A stretch of 64,000 nucleotides of DNA. Source: Halomonas halocynthiae DSM 14573 (GTDB taxonomy: Bacteria > Pseudomonadota > Gammaproteobacteria > Pseudomonadales > Halomonadaceae). Positions within the stretch are counted from its first letter, which is position 1. Each line of letters opens with the position of its first letter. The DNA lies in contig NZ_KE384441.1 of NCBI RefSeq assembly GCF_000425725.1, forward strand, positions 356,062-420,061. The letters are read 5' to 3'. The notes under the pieces were generated by a model. It saw only the letters and a program-made list of their open reading frames with translations, searched no databases and was not told the origin of the DNA. Positions 17,108 to 25,913 of this stretch are shown in pieces. A program made the position numbers and the translations under genes.

Positions 17108-18121
17108 ATGAGCAAACGACCCAGCCCCATCAGTGCCACTGTTGATTTTGACGCTGCAGGCGTCCAGCACGGTTTCCTTAAGCTTCCGATTTCTGATGAT
17201 GAGTCGGCTTGGGGGGCAGTGATGATCCCAGTTACCGTGGTCAAGAATGGCGAAGGCCCTACGGCGTTGCTGACGGGAGGGAACCACGGTGATGAATATG
17301 AGGGCATCACGTCGTTAATGAAGCTTTCCAGTTCACTTAAGGCCGAAGACGTTAGTGGCCGAGTGATCATCGTGCCAATTATGAACGTTCCGGCAGCCAT
17401 GGCGGGAAAGCGCACCTCTGCAATGGATGGAGGGAACCTAAACCGTAGTTTTCCAGGCGATCCTGACGGTACGGTGACGGAAAAAATCGCCGATTACTTT
17501 ACTCGGGTGATGGTACCCATGAGTGATGTGGTGCTTGACCTTCACTCAGGAGGACGCACCTTGGATATCATTTCTTTTGGTGCCTCCCACGTGCTCGACA
17601 ATGCAGACCAGCAGAGTCAGGCGCTAGCGGGAGCCAAGGCGTTTGGTGCGCCCTATGCGATGACCATGTTTGAACTTGATGCCGCGGCACTGTTTGATAC
17701 AGCGGTTGAGTCTCAGGGCAAGATTTTTGTGGCCACCGAGCTGGGTGGTGGAGGCACATCGACGCCGGAAAGCATGGCAATTACCGAGCGAGGGGTGCGC
17801 AACTTTCTGATTCATTACGGTTTGCTCAAAGGCCATGTGGAAATGCCTGCCGAGCCTCAGGTGTATTTGGATATGCCCGATGCCAGCTGCTATGTGCAAA
17901 GTGAGCACTCTGGCCTACTAGAATTGACATACGCGCTGGGCGATCATGTCGCTAAGGGTGATGTGATTGCTCGAGTCTATGATATGACGCGCAGTGGCAC
18001 GCCACCGGTAGAGTACCGCGCTGAGCGTGATGGTATCCTGATGGGGCGGCGCTTCCCCGCGCTGGTCAATATGGGTGATACCATCGCTGTTATCGCAGAT
18101 GTCGTGGACTCATTGGATTGA
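17108..18121 (+). CDS. doeB: N-alpha-acetyl-L-2,4-diaminobutyrate deacetylase DoeB
   Basis: The 337-residue protein is of the succinylglutamate desuccinylase/aspartoacylase family. Zinc ligands are visible in GGNHGDEYEG and VLDLHSGGR, and the catalytic Glu is probably in VATELGGGG. DoeB removes the acetyl group from the ADABA made by DoeA to give L-2,4-diaminobutyrate and acetate. The AAGGAGAGGACTC before the ATG is a strong ribosome binding site, 76 bp after doeA. The doeX gene starts 21 bp after its stop codon, consistent with one operon. Confidence 0.93.
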   Translation: MSKRPSPISATVDFDAAGVQHGFLKLPISDDESAWGAVMIPVTVVKNGEGPTALLTGGNHGDEYEGITSLMKLSSSLKAEDVSGRVIIVPIMNVPAAMAGKRTSAMDGGNLNRSFPGDPDGTVTEKIADYFTRVMVPMSDVVLDLHSGGRTLDIISFGASHVLDNADQQSQALAGAKAFGAPYAMTMFELDAAALFDTAVESQGKIFVATELGGGGTSTPESMAITERGVRNFLIHYGLLKGHVEMPAEPQVYLDMPDASCYVQSEHSGLLELTYALGDHVAKGDVIARVYDMTRSGTPPVEYRAERDGILMGRRFPALVNMGDTIAVIADVVDSLD

Positions 18122-18142
18122 GTTCTTTGTGTAGAGGAATCG

Positions 18143-18613
18143 ATGAAACTCGATCGTTATGATTTAAGAATACTGGACATTCTTTCCAAGGATGGCCGCA
18201 TTACCAAGTCGAAGCTGGCCGAGTCGATCAATCTCTCGGTCAGCCCTTGCTGGGAGCGTGTTAAGCGGTTGGAACAGGCTGGCATCATTGAAGGCTATAC
18301 GGTAAAGCTGAACCCACGAGTCGTGCTGAAACGTACTCCAGTGTGGGTGCAGATTGAGCTTAAAGTTCATAATGCAGCTAGCTTCGAGTGCTTTGAGAGC
18401 TGGGTACAAGAGGTTCCTGAAGTGACAGAGTGCGTTGCTGTTGGTGGTGGGGTGGATTACTTGATCAAAGTAGAGATGGAAAGCATTGATGCTTACCAGC
18501 GGCTGATTGACCGTTTGCTGAGTTCGGGTATCGGCATTGCACGCTACTACACCTATATAGTGACTAAAACCGTCAAGCAAGCGGCGCCACCGCTGGAGTT
18601 GGCTGATAGCTAA
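18143..18613 (+). CDS. doeX: Lrp/AsnC-family regulator DoeX
   Basis: The 156-residue protein has an N-terminal helix-turn-helix (ILDILSKDGRITKSKLAES, LSVSPCWERVKRLEQAGII) and a C-terminal RAM/AsnC effector domain with the VAVGGGVDYLIKVE pattern. DoeX of H. elongata is a DNA-binding protein that recognises the region upstream of doeA. GAGGAATCG precedes the ATG. It lies between doeB and doeC as in H. elongata. Downstream, before doeC, there is a 186-bp gap with a possible conditional terminator, so doeABX and doeCD may be expressed at different levels. Confidence 0.92.
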   Translation: MKLDRYDLRILDILSKDGRITKSKLAESINLSVSPCWERVKRLEQAGIIEGYTVKLNPRVVLKRTPVWVQIELKVHNAASFECFESWVQEVPEVTECVAVGGGVDYLIKVEMESIDAYQRLIDRLLSSGIGIARYYTYIVTKTVKQAAPPLELADS

Positions 18614-18631
18614 CATTACATGGCAGAAAAA

Positions 18632-18757
18632 AGGCTGCCTACTTTGCGGTGAGTCAAAAAAAACTGCATGACAGCGTCAAATTAAGAAAAAGTACTGCCC
18701 GCATTTCTCTCCTACCATACACACATCAGGCAGCCTTGGGCTGCGCTTTTGTTTTTC
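18632..18757 (+). promoter_or_regulatory. Possible terminator/antiterminator (attenuator) between doeX and doeC
   Basis: GCAGCC (18730-18735) and GGCTGC (18739-18744) form a short GC stem with a TTG loop, followed by GCTTTTGTTTTT, which looks like a terminator. A distant AGGCTGCCT (18632-18640) is the exact complement of AGGCAGCCT (18728-18736), which includes the left terminator arm, so pairing the distant segment would prevent the hairpin. Whether this works as an attenuator or only as a leaky terminator is not known. Confidence 0.4.
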
Positions 18758-18799
18758 AGGCTAGGGCGTTATCTGCCCTGGCTGTTTTGGGAGGTTGTC

Positions 18800-20281
18800 A
18801 TGTCGCTTGCTGCTAGGCTTTCGGATCCACGTTTATTTCGTCAATACGCCTATGTTAATGGCCGTTGGGCGCATAGCGAAGCGGGCCGTGAAGAAAGCGT
18901 GATTGACCCCGCTACGGACGAAGTTATTGGCCGTATTCCTGTGCTTGAGGCTGCTCAGATTCATGCCGCTATTGATGCTGCAGATGCTGCCTTTGCCGCT
19001 TGGCGAGCGCTGCGTGCAGAAGAACGCGCAGAGCGTCTGATGGCATGGCGCAACCTGATGCTGGACTACCGTGAAGACCTGGCGCTGATCATGAGTTTCG
19101 AACAGGGCAAGTCTATGGCCGATGCGCGTGGCGAGGTTGAGTATGGTGCCAGCTTCGTGCACTGGTTTGCTGAAGAAGGCAAGCGTGCTTATGGGCAGAC
19201 CTTACCCAGCCATATTCCTAATGCAGCGCTCGGCACTATCAAGGAGCCAGTGGGTATTGCTGCGCTGATTACACCGTGGAATTTTCCGCTGGCCATGATT
19301 ACCCGTAAAGCAGGGGCGGCATTGGCTGCTGGTTGCCCAGTCATCGTCAAGCCCGCCAGCGAAACGCCGTTTTCAGCACTGGCGCTGGCAGAGCTTGCCG
19401 AGCGGGCCAATATTCCGTCTGGCATCTTTAACGTGGTATTGGGTGATGCTGCCGAAGTGTCGCAAATTCTGTGCAATGAGGAGCGTATCAAAGCGCTATC
19501 TTTCACAGGGTCTACGCGCGTCGGCAAACTATTACTTGAGCAGAGTGCCGGCACGGTGAAGCGGGTATCTCTGGAGCTTGGTGGTAATGCGCCCTTTATT
19601 GTTGGTCCCGATATGGACCCTCGAGAAGCCGCTATGGCCGCCGTGGATGCCAAGTTTCAAACCTCGGGTCAGGACTGCCTGGCCGCTAACCGTATTTTGG
19701 TGCATGCCTCTATCCACGACGAGTTTGTGACGCACTTTACCGAGCGTATGCAAGCGCTGGTGGTGGGGAACGGCCGTGACAGCGAGACCCACCTTGGCCC
19801 GTTGATTCATGCCAAAGCGGTAGAGAAGGCCGCAGCCATTGTCGATGATGCGGTGTCGCGTGGTGCCACTCTGGTGGCTGGCGATCAGAGTGAAGCGCCA
19901 GGAGCCAATTTCTTCATGCCTACGCTGTTAACCGGCGTAACGTCAGACATGATGGTGTGGCGTGAAGAAAACTTTGCTCCGGTCGCCGGTATTACGCCGT
20001 ACAACGATGATGATGAAGTGATTACGATGGCCAACGATACTGAATACGGCTTGGCTGCCTATGCGTATACCCATGACATTCGTCGCATTTGGAAACTACT
20101 TCGCGGGCTAGAGTTCGGCATGGTGTCGGTGAACTCGGTGAAAATGACCGGCCCAGTGGTACCTTTCGGTGGTGTCAAACAGTCTGGGCTGGGACGTGAA
20201 GGCGGCCCAACGGGTATCGACGAATACCTTGAAACAAAATACTACTGCTTAGGGGCGCTGCCTTCTGTCAGCGGTAGCTGA
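18800..20281 (+). CDS. doeC: Aspartate-semialdehyde dehydrogenase DoeC
   Basis: The 493-residue aldehyde dehydrogenase resembles succinate-semialdehyde dehydrogenases: TPWNFPLAMITRKAGAALAAG, FTGSTRVGK, the base in SLELGGNAPF and catalytic Cys in TSGQDCLAANR. In the doe pathway DoeC oxidises aspartate semialdehyde (from DoeD) to aspartate. The ATG at 18800 follows GGGAGG with 5 nt spacing; the frame is open to 18749 but without a site. It sits between doeX and doeD on the same strand, which distinguishes it from a GabD-type enzyme. The preceding gap holds a possible attenuator. Confidence 0.9.
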   Translation: MSLAARLSDPRLFRQYAYVNGRWAHSEAGREESVIDPATDEVIGRIPVLEAAQIHAAIDAADAAFAAWRALRAEERAERLMAWRNLMLDYREDLALIMSFEQGKSMADARGEVEYGASFVHWFAEEGKRAYGQTLPSHIPNAALGTIKEPVGIAALITPWNFPLAMITRKAGAALAAGCPVIVKPASETPFSALALAELAERANIPSGIFNVVLGDAAEVSQILCNEERIKALSFTGSTRVGKLLLEQSAGTVKRVSLELGGNAPFIVGPDMDPREAAMAAVDAKFQTSGQDCLAANRILVHASIHDEFVTHFTERMQALVVGNGRDSETHLGPLIHAKAVEKAAAIVDDAVSRGATLVAGDQSEAPGANFFMPTLLTGVTSDMMVWREENFAPVAGITPYNDDDEVITMANDTEYGLAAYAYTHDIRRIWKLLRGLEFGMVSVNSVKMTGPVVPFGGVKQSGLGREGGPTGIDEYLETKYYCLGALPSVSGS

Positions 20282-20304
20282 GAGCTGTTGTCACTACGTG
20301 ATGG

Positions 20305-20342
20305 CACAACATAGTTTGTATTTCACAACATAGTTTGTATTT
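20305..20342. repeat. Tandem 19-bp direct repeat upstream of doeD
   Basis: CACAACATAGTTTGTATTT occurs twice head to tail (20305-20323 and 20324-20342), ending 54 nt before the doeD start. Each copy contains an imperfect ACAA/TTGT dyad. It could be a paired operator or a small duplication without function. Confidence 0.6.
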
Positions 20343-20396
20343 TCAGCACGACTCTCCATGGTGAATCATGGGGAGTCTAATATAGAGAGATATGCC

Positions 20397-21815
20397 ATGA
20401 GCCAGCAGCATCAAGATCTTGTTAACCGCGACCGCAAAGTTACATTTCATGCGTCAACTCACCTACGTGATTTTGCTCATGGTGATGCACCAGGGCGCGT
20501 TATTACCGGTGGTAAGGGGTTGAATATCGTCGATAAAGACGGTCGTGAGTTCATGGACGCCTTTGCTGGCCTGTATTGCGTGAACATTGGTTATGGTCGT
20601 ACTGAAGTGGCAGAAGCCATTTATCAGCAGGCGCTGGAAATGTCCTATTACCACACCTATGTGGGCCACTCTAACGAGCCGCAGATTGCGCTGTCTGAAA
20701 AGATTATCGAAATGGCCGGCCCCGGCATGTCCAAGGTTTATTACGGCATGTCTGGCAGCGATGCTAACGAGACTCAGCTCAAGCTGGTTCGTTACTACAA
20801 TAACGTGCTGGGTCGCCCGCAGAAGAAAAAAGTTATCTCGCGTATGCGCGGCTACCACGGTTCTGGCCTAGCCACCGGCTCACTCACTGGCCTTAAAGCG
20901 TTCCACGACCAGTTTGATCTGCCGCTTGCCGGCATCCTGCACACTGAAGCGCCGTATTATTACCATCGAGCGGCTGAGCAGGAAGGCATGACAGAGCTTG
21001 AGTTCTCCCAGTTCTGCGCGACCAAGCTGGAAGAAATGATTTTGGCCGAAGGCCCCGATACCGTGGCTGCCTTTATTGGTGAGCCAGTGCTGGGCACTGG
21101 CGGTATCGTACCGCCGCCAGAAGGCTACTGGGCGGCCATTCAGGCGGTTTTGAGCAAGTACGATATTCTGTTGATTGCTGATGAAGTGGTATGTGGCTTT
21201 GGCCGTATCGGTAGTGACTTCGGCAGCCACCATTACGGCATCAAGCCTGACTTGATCACTATCGCCAAGGGTCTGACCAGTGCCTATCAGCCGTTGTCAG
21301 GTGTGATTGTTGGTGACCGTGTGTGGAGTGTTCTTGAGAAAGGTACCAGCGAGCTGGGCCCGATCGGTCACGGCTGGACCTACTCTGGTCATGTGCTTGG
21401 CTGTGCGGCAGCACTGGCTAACCTAGCGATCATCGAGCGCGAAGGCCTGACCGCTAACGCCGCTGAGACGGGTGCCTACATGCAGCAGAAAATGGCTGAG
21501 ACCTTTGCTGATCACCCCATCGTTGGTGACGTACGTGGTGTGGGTATGCTGGCTGCGCTGGAGTTCTCTGCTGACCCAGCCGCTCGCAAGGCCTTTGATC
21601 CGAGCCTGAAAGTTGGCCCGCGTCTGTCTGCTGCTGCGCTGGAGCGTGATCTGATTACCCGCGCTATGCCACAGGGCGATATCCTGGGTTTCGCTCCGGC
21701 AATGACTGCCACACGTGAAGAAATCGATGAGATCGTTGCGCGCACTCGTGCTGCTGTAGATCAGGTCACCGATGAGTTGACCCGTGAAGGTGCAGTCAAG
21801 GCGGTTAGCGCCTAA
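20397..21815 (+). CDS. doeD: L-2,4-diaminobutyrate transaminase DoeD
   Basis: The 472-residue class III omega-aminotransferase has GLYCVNIGYGR, the Asp of the PLP site in LLIADEVVCGFGR and the PLP lysine in ITIAKGLTSAY. DoeD converts L-2,4-diaminobutyrate to aspartate semialdehyde, the substrate of DoeC. The ATG at 20397 follows GAGAGATATGCC; the frame is open from 20358. As last gene of the cluster it is followed by a strong terminator at 21884. A tandem 19-bp repeat lies upstream. Confidence 0.92.
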   Translation: MSQQHQDLVNRDRKVTFHASTHLRDFAHGDAPGRVITGGKGLNIVDKDGREFMDAFAGLYCVNIGYGRTEVAEAIYQQALEMSYYHTYVGHSNEPQIALSEKIIEMAGPGMSKVYYGMSGSDANETQLKLVRYYNNVLGRPQKKKVISRMRGYHGSGLATGSLTGLKAFHDQFDLPLAGILHTEAPYYYHRAAEQEGMTELEFSQFCATKLEEMILAEGPDTVAAFIGEPVLGTGGIVPPPEGYWAAIQAVLSKYDILLIADEVVCGFGRIGSDFGSHHYGIKPDLITIAKGLTSAYQPLSGVIVGDRVWSVLEKGTSELGPIGHGWTYSGHVLGCAAALANLAIIEREGLTANAAETGAYMQQKMAETFADHPIVGDVRGVGMLAALEFSADPAARKAFDPSLKVGPRLSAAALERDLITRAMPQGDILGFAPAMTATREEIDEIVARTRAAVDQVTDELTREGAVKAVSA

Positions 21816-21879
21816 AAGGCACGCTAAAGGCGCTGCCGTAAGCGCAGTGCAGCAAAGGCAGGAAAAGTAAAAGTGTCAA

Positions 21880-22566
21880 TCATACGCCGCAGGGGTCACT
21901 TCCTGCGGCGTTTTTATGCGTGGTTAGCTCGATAACTGGCCCGCCGGCGGCTTTCGCGTCGGCCTGGTCGTGAGTCACTAGCAATGTTGGCAAGCCTTTG
22001 TCACGTGCGCGTTTGAAGACGAGTTGGCGAATTTCCTCGCGAAGAGCCGCGTCTAAGCGTGAGAAAGGCTCATCAAGCAGCATGGCGCGTGGTTCGGCCA
22101 GGAGTACACGCATTAACGCGACACGGGCACGTTGGCCGCCGGACAGCGTTTCTGGATTGCGATTGGCGAAGCCGGTTAAGCCAATGTCAGCCAATGCTTG
22201 CTCGGCTTTAGCATGGCGCTGACGTTTTGAACCGCCATGAGGGATGCCAAATGCCAAGTTGCCGCCAACGCTTAGGTGGGGAAACAGCAGCGGATCCTGA
22301 AACAGCAATCCTAATCGTCGGCGTTCTGCGGGTAATGCGCTGATTTCGCTGTTGCCAAGCCACACCTGCCCGCTGGCGCTAAAGGTTGAGGCCAGAAATC
22401 CAGCAAGAAATGCTAATAGGGTGGATTTTCCCACGCCAGATGGCCCCATGATGGTGAGTATTTCGCCAGGCTCAATACGCGTGTTTAGCGCAATTAGGCA
22501 GCGTTCAGCCTGATGAATGCTGATCTGTTCAAGAATCAGGGCGTCTGGTGTCGGCGGGTCGAACAT
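21880..22566 (-). CDS. ynjD: ABC transporter ATPase, YnjD-like
   Basis: The 228-residue ATPase has Walker A GPSGVGKSTLL, the Q loop FQDPLLFPHL, signature LSGGQRARVAL, Walker B AMLLDEPFSRLD and the switch His in LVTHDQADAK. It is shorter than sugar or polyamine ATPases and resembles YnjD/ThiQ. Together with the large fused permease and binding protein upstream on the same strand it forms a ynjBCD importer whose substrate is not established (thiamine-like compounds have been suggested for related systems). Its last ~10 residues (KNAAGSDPCGV) are encoded across the doeD terminator hairpin. Confidence 0.88.
   Translation of the reverse strand: MFDPPTPDALILEQISIHQAERCLIALNTRIEPGEILTIMGPSGVGKSTLLAFLAGFLASTFSASGQVWLGNSEISALPAERRRLGLLFQDPLLFPHLSVGGNLAFGIPHGGSKRQRHAKAEQALADIGLTGFANRNPETLSGGQRARVALMRVLLAEPRAMLLDEPFSRLDAALREEIRQLVFKRARDKGLPTLLVTHDQADAKAAGGPVIELTTHKNAAGSDPCGV
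21884..21915 (+). terminator. Rho-independent terminator of doeCD inside the convergent ynjD 3' end
   Basis: A perfect 10-bp stem (ACGCCGCAGG, 21884-21893, with 21902-21911) and an 8-nt loop are followed by TTTTT. The structure overlaps the last codons of the convergent ABC ATPase gene, whose stop is at 21880-21882. Confidence 0.9.
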
Positions 22567-22586
22567 CAGTTGGGTGAGCTCCTGGG

Positions 22587-24332
22587 TTATGCCGATAAGG
22601 GGCGGTGCTTTTTGTGGCGTGGGCTTCGCCTTTGCCTTAGCAAGCGTGGCAAGCCAAGTGCCAGGGCGAAGCCCAGGGCGGGCAGTGTTAATTGTGTTAG
22701 AGCGTAGACAGCGGTAAGCCGCCGGTCGCCGCCGCTTGAGAGTGCAACAGCATCAGTGGTTAGGGTGGCAAGTCGGCCTGCCCCCAGCAGTATCGTGGGT
22801 AAGTACTGGCCGACGCTGACCGCAAAGCCAACGGCTGCTGCAACACCGATAGGGGCTGCCATCAGTGGTAGTTTTATCTGCCAGAATACGCGACTGGGTT
22901 TCGCACCCAGTGCCGCGCCTAGCTGTGACCAGCGAGGGTCAAGGCGTCGATAAGATTCACTCAGTGATAGAAAAACATAGGGTAGCACGAACAACGTATG
23001 CCCTAGCACGACAGCCAACCAGCCAGCGCTGAGGCCGAACTGGACCTGCCACTGAGTCAGCCCATAGAGAAATGCCACGGGGGGTATCAGTAGCGGCAGG
23101 TAGATAATTGTTATGGCGCTGGAGGACAGTGCGCGGGTGCGCAAGGTTTCGGCCTCAAGACAGCCAATGACCAACACCATGGCTAGCGCGGTAGCCGCAA
23201 AGCCAATGGATAGGGTATGACGAAATGGCTCGCCTAGCGTGGTAGTCGCTTGCTGCCAAGTACCCAGGCTCACAGGGCTTGGCCAAGCTGCAGGAAAGGG
23301 CCACCAAGTGGCCACTGACCACATGGCTAGCCCGATCAGTGCGGCACTTAGCAGAAAGATTAGCGCGGCGATTAGGCTGCCGCCTAGCCAGCGACTTAAC
23401 TGCTCCGCCTGGTGACGTTTGCCATTGATTCGCCAGCAAGTTAGCAGGGAGGCTAGCAGTTGTTCTATTAACCACCAGATGATTAGCGCGGCGGCAGTTA
23501 CGCCAAGCTGGAGCAGTGCTCCGGCAGAGGCAAGGAAGCGCAGCGAGAGGTCGGGATCGGTCTGCCAGCGCATTACCGCCACCGGCAGAGTTGGTGGTGT
23601 CGAAGGTCCCAGGATGATCGCTACGTCTACGTTGGCTGATGCAAAAGCAATAACCGCATAAACCGGCAAGCGAATTAGCGGATACAGCCCTGGCAGCACG
23701 GCTTTGGTAAAGGCCGAAGCAGGGCTGTAGCCCATGGAGCGAGCAACCTTTAGGCGTTGGGACGCTTGGCACTGAGGAAGGGCCGCCAAACACATCAGCA
23801 GCAGGAAAGGCGTTTCTTTGAGCACCAGCCCGCTGATCAGCGCAAGACCGAAAGGGTCGCCTGGAAACAAGTAGTCAGGCGGCTGGGCCCAGCCACTGGC
23901 CCAGGGTGAAAGCAGTCGACTGGCCAGCCCCGAGGGAGCGAGTAAAAACGCTACACCAATAGCCGCTGCGGAGTGGGGCACAGCAAGCAGTGGCGATAAT
24001 AACCCACGTACTAGCCGGAATACGGCTGTTTCCATGAAGGCGGCGATGAACAGCAAGACGATGGCTAGTGATAGCGCCGCGCTAATCAGCCCACTGGTGA
24101 GGCTCAGGCTGATCATTTTGCCCAACCCTGGTGTTTGCCCCAGCGCCTGCCAAGGGGCAAGGCTTAGTGATTCACCGCCCAGCGCGGGCAGCCAGCCCAA
24201 TGCGGGGGCGATAATGCCAGCCAGGCCTGCTACGACAGGCAGTGTCAGTAAGCCCAGTGTAACGACTGGCATCAGCCGAATGAGGCGGGTGAAAACGCCA
24301 GGCGTGACAGGCGTTAAATTAGCGGCTGCCAT
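22587..24332 (-). CDS. ynjC: ABC transporter permease, fused two-domain YnjC-like
   Basis: The 581-residue inner-membrane protein has about twelve transmembrane segments in two homologous halves, each with a binding-protein-dependent permease loop: the first near SMGYSPASAFTKAVLPGLYPLIRLP, the second near ALGAKPSRVFWQIKLPLMAAPIG. Such fused permeases need only one gene to form the channel. The ATG at 24332 overlaps the end of ynjB by 14 bp, which argues for translational coupling; the frame also runs to 24401. The ATPase gene begins 20 bp after its stop codon. Confidence 0.87.
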   Translation of the reverse strand: MAAANLTPVTPGVFTRLIRLMPVVTLGLLTLPVVAGLAGIIAPALGWLPALGGESLSLAPWQALGQTPGLGKMISLSLTSGLISAALSLAIVLLFIAAFMETAVFRLVRGLLSPLLAVPHSAAAIGVAFLLAPSGLASRLLSPWASGWAQPPDYLFPGDPFGLALISGLVLKETPFLLLMCLAALPQCQASQRLKVARSMGYSPASAFTKAVLPGLYPLIRLPVYAVIAFASANVDVAIILGPSTPPTLPVAVMRWQTDPDLSLRFLASAGALLQLGVTAAALIIWWLIEQLLASLLTCWRINGKRHQAEQLSRWLGGSLIAALIFLLSAALIGLAMWSVATWWPFPAAWPSPVSLGTWQQATTTLGEPFRHTLSIGFAATALAMVLVIGCLEAETLRTRALSSSAITIIYLPLLIPPVAFLYGLTQWQVQFGLSAGWLAVVLGHTLFVLPYVFLSLSESYRRLDPRWSQLGAALGAKPSRVFWQIKLPLMAAPIGVAAAVGFAVSVGQYLPTILLGAGRLATLTTDAVALSSGGDRRLTAVYALTQLTLPALGFALALGLPRLLRQRRSPRHKKHRPLSA

Positions 24333-25575
24333 AGCGCGTAATCCAGCCTTTTTCCAAGACTCGGGTCCAGCTGGGGTGAGGTTCTGGTAGCACCTGCTCA
24401 AGCGCTGTTGCAGGTAGTTGTGCTGGATGCTCAGCGGTGTTTAATAGTGCTGCTTGTTGGGTAGCGTTCAGTTGCTGGCTATCAAGAACCGTCGGGTCGC
24501 CCCATACCGTTGTGTCCTGCTTGCGTGTTTGAGCGTCTGGCGATAGCAGAAAATTGGCTACCACCAGGGCTCCCGCTTGGTGCCTAGCATTAAAAGGAAT
24601 GGCGACGAAATGCACATTGCCTAAGGTGCCGCCCTCCAGTATCAGGCTGCGTGTACTCGGGGGCAGCTGATAGGCGGTCACGGTAGCCGCAGGTTCAGAG
24701 GGGTTGAATGTGAAGGCTAGGCTAAGCTCGCCATCGCCCATTAGCTGTTTTAGCTCGGGGCCACTGGCGGGGAAGTGGCGACCCCCACGCCACAGCAGGG
24801 GGTGTAGGGTGTCTAGGTAATCCCACAGCGGCGCAGTGATAGCGTCTACGCTTTGCTCGTCAACGGGGTGCGTTAGTACGGCGGGGTCATCGACCAGGCT
24901 GATGAGTGTCTGTTTAAGAAACGTGGTGCCTAGGAAGTCGGGTATTCGAGGATAGCTGAAGCGCCCAGGGTTGGCGGATGCCCAGTCGAGTAATGCCGTC
25001 ATTGAACGTGGTGGTGACGAAACACGCTGGCTGTCGTAGTAGAAGGTCAGCTGCGCTTTACCCCAGGGTGACTCGAAGCCCTCGGTGGGACGGGTGAAGT
25101 CGGTGGTGATTTCAGGATTATCCTGAGGGTTGGTCAGAGAAAAGTGAGGCAGTTGTTGTGTGAATGGGCCGTAAAGCAGATCGTTATCGCGCATGGCAGC
25201 GAAATTTTCACCATTAAGCCAGATCAAGTCGACACTGCCGTGTGTCAGATTGCCAGCAGACTTCTCGGCCAGTACACGCGATACGGCGGTGGCAGCATCG
25301 TCCAGCTTTACATGGATGAGTTCAATGTCGTAGCGAGAGGCCACTTGCTCCGCGACCCAGCGAATATAACGGTTGACGGTAGGGCTGCCTCCCCAAGCAT
25401 TCCAATAGACTGTCTGGCCCTGGGCCTGCGCTTCGATACTCGCCCATGAAACGCTGGCTGCGTTATTTTCAGCGCCATCCGTTGCTGTGGGTGACAAGTT
25501 CGTGGCAAACGCCGTTGGCAGGGTGGCGCTGATGATAATGCAGATAAGAAACTTAGCGAGGCGGCAGCCTGGCAT
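24319..25575 (-). CDS. ynjB: ABC transporter periplasmic binding protein, YnjB-like
   Basis: A signal peptide (about 24 residues, ending LPTAFA) precedes a ~390-residue type II solute-binding domain. The stretch VYWNAWGGSPTVNRYIRW and the later LIWLNGENFAAM are typical of YnjB. AAGGA lies 7 nt before the ATG. It is first in the three-gene operon ynjB-ynjC-ynjD and divergent from the SulP transporter gene. The ligand is unknown. Confidence 0.88.
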   Translation of the reverse strand: MPGCRLAKFLICIIISATLPTAFATNLSPTATDGAENNAASVSWASIEAQAQGQTVYWNAWGGSPTVNRYIRWVAEQVASRYDIELIHVKLDDAATAVSRVLAEKSAGNLTHGSVDLIWLNGENFAAMRDNDLLYGPFTQQLPHFSLTNPQDNPEITTDFTRPTEGFESPWGKAQLTFYYDSQRVSSPPRSMTALLDWASANPGRFSYPRIPDFLGTTFLKQTLISLVDDPAVLTHPVDEQSVDAITAPLWDYLDTLHPLLWRGGRHFPASGPELKQLMGDGELSLAFTFNPSEPAATVTAYQLPPSTRSLILEGGTLGNVHFVAIPFNARHQAGALVVANFLLSPDAQTRKQDTTVWGDPTVLDSQQLNATQQAALLNTAEHPAQLPATALEQVLPEPHPSWTRVLEKGWITRYGSR

Positions 25576-25913
25576 AGGCGATTCCTTAGGTCAGTGATTG
25601 TTATGGTGCTGCGCTATCGCTCGGCAGGGTACGGTAGCGCCGTCGTTGCATTAATCGCATCGTATTATTACTCGCTCTTAGTGGCTACACAGGAGCCGTT
25701 GTTCACGGCATATTAGCCCGTGTATTAGGCGGCGTAGAGTGCCATGATGGAAAGTCTTTACAGCGCTTGACATGGCAGGTTTAACGTCAATCTGCTAGAG
25801 TTCGCGGTCTATAATTTCCCACTTTCCTCGTAGATGCCATGCATCGGATAGCGTTCGCTAGCCAGATTGGTGCGCGTGCCCTAACTGATACGAACTCCTG
25901 ACTGGACCGCTTC
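25576..25913. other. Divergent intergenic region ynjB-sulP
   Basis: This 338-base gap must carry promoters for ynjB (minus) and the SulP gene (plus). A TATAAT hexamer at 25810-25815 would suit a minus-10 box for the plus gene, but no good minus-35 lies 16-18 nt upstream; a TTGACA at 25767 is 37 nt away. No small gene or strong dyad is supported. Confidence 0.4.

Noticed and set aside
25767..25815. TTGACA and TATAAT in the ynjB-sulP gap as one promoter
   Set aside because: The boxes are 37 nt apart, too far for a sigma-70 promoter.
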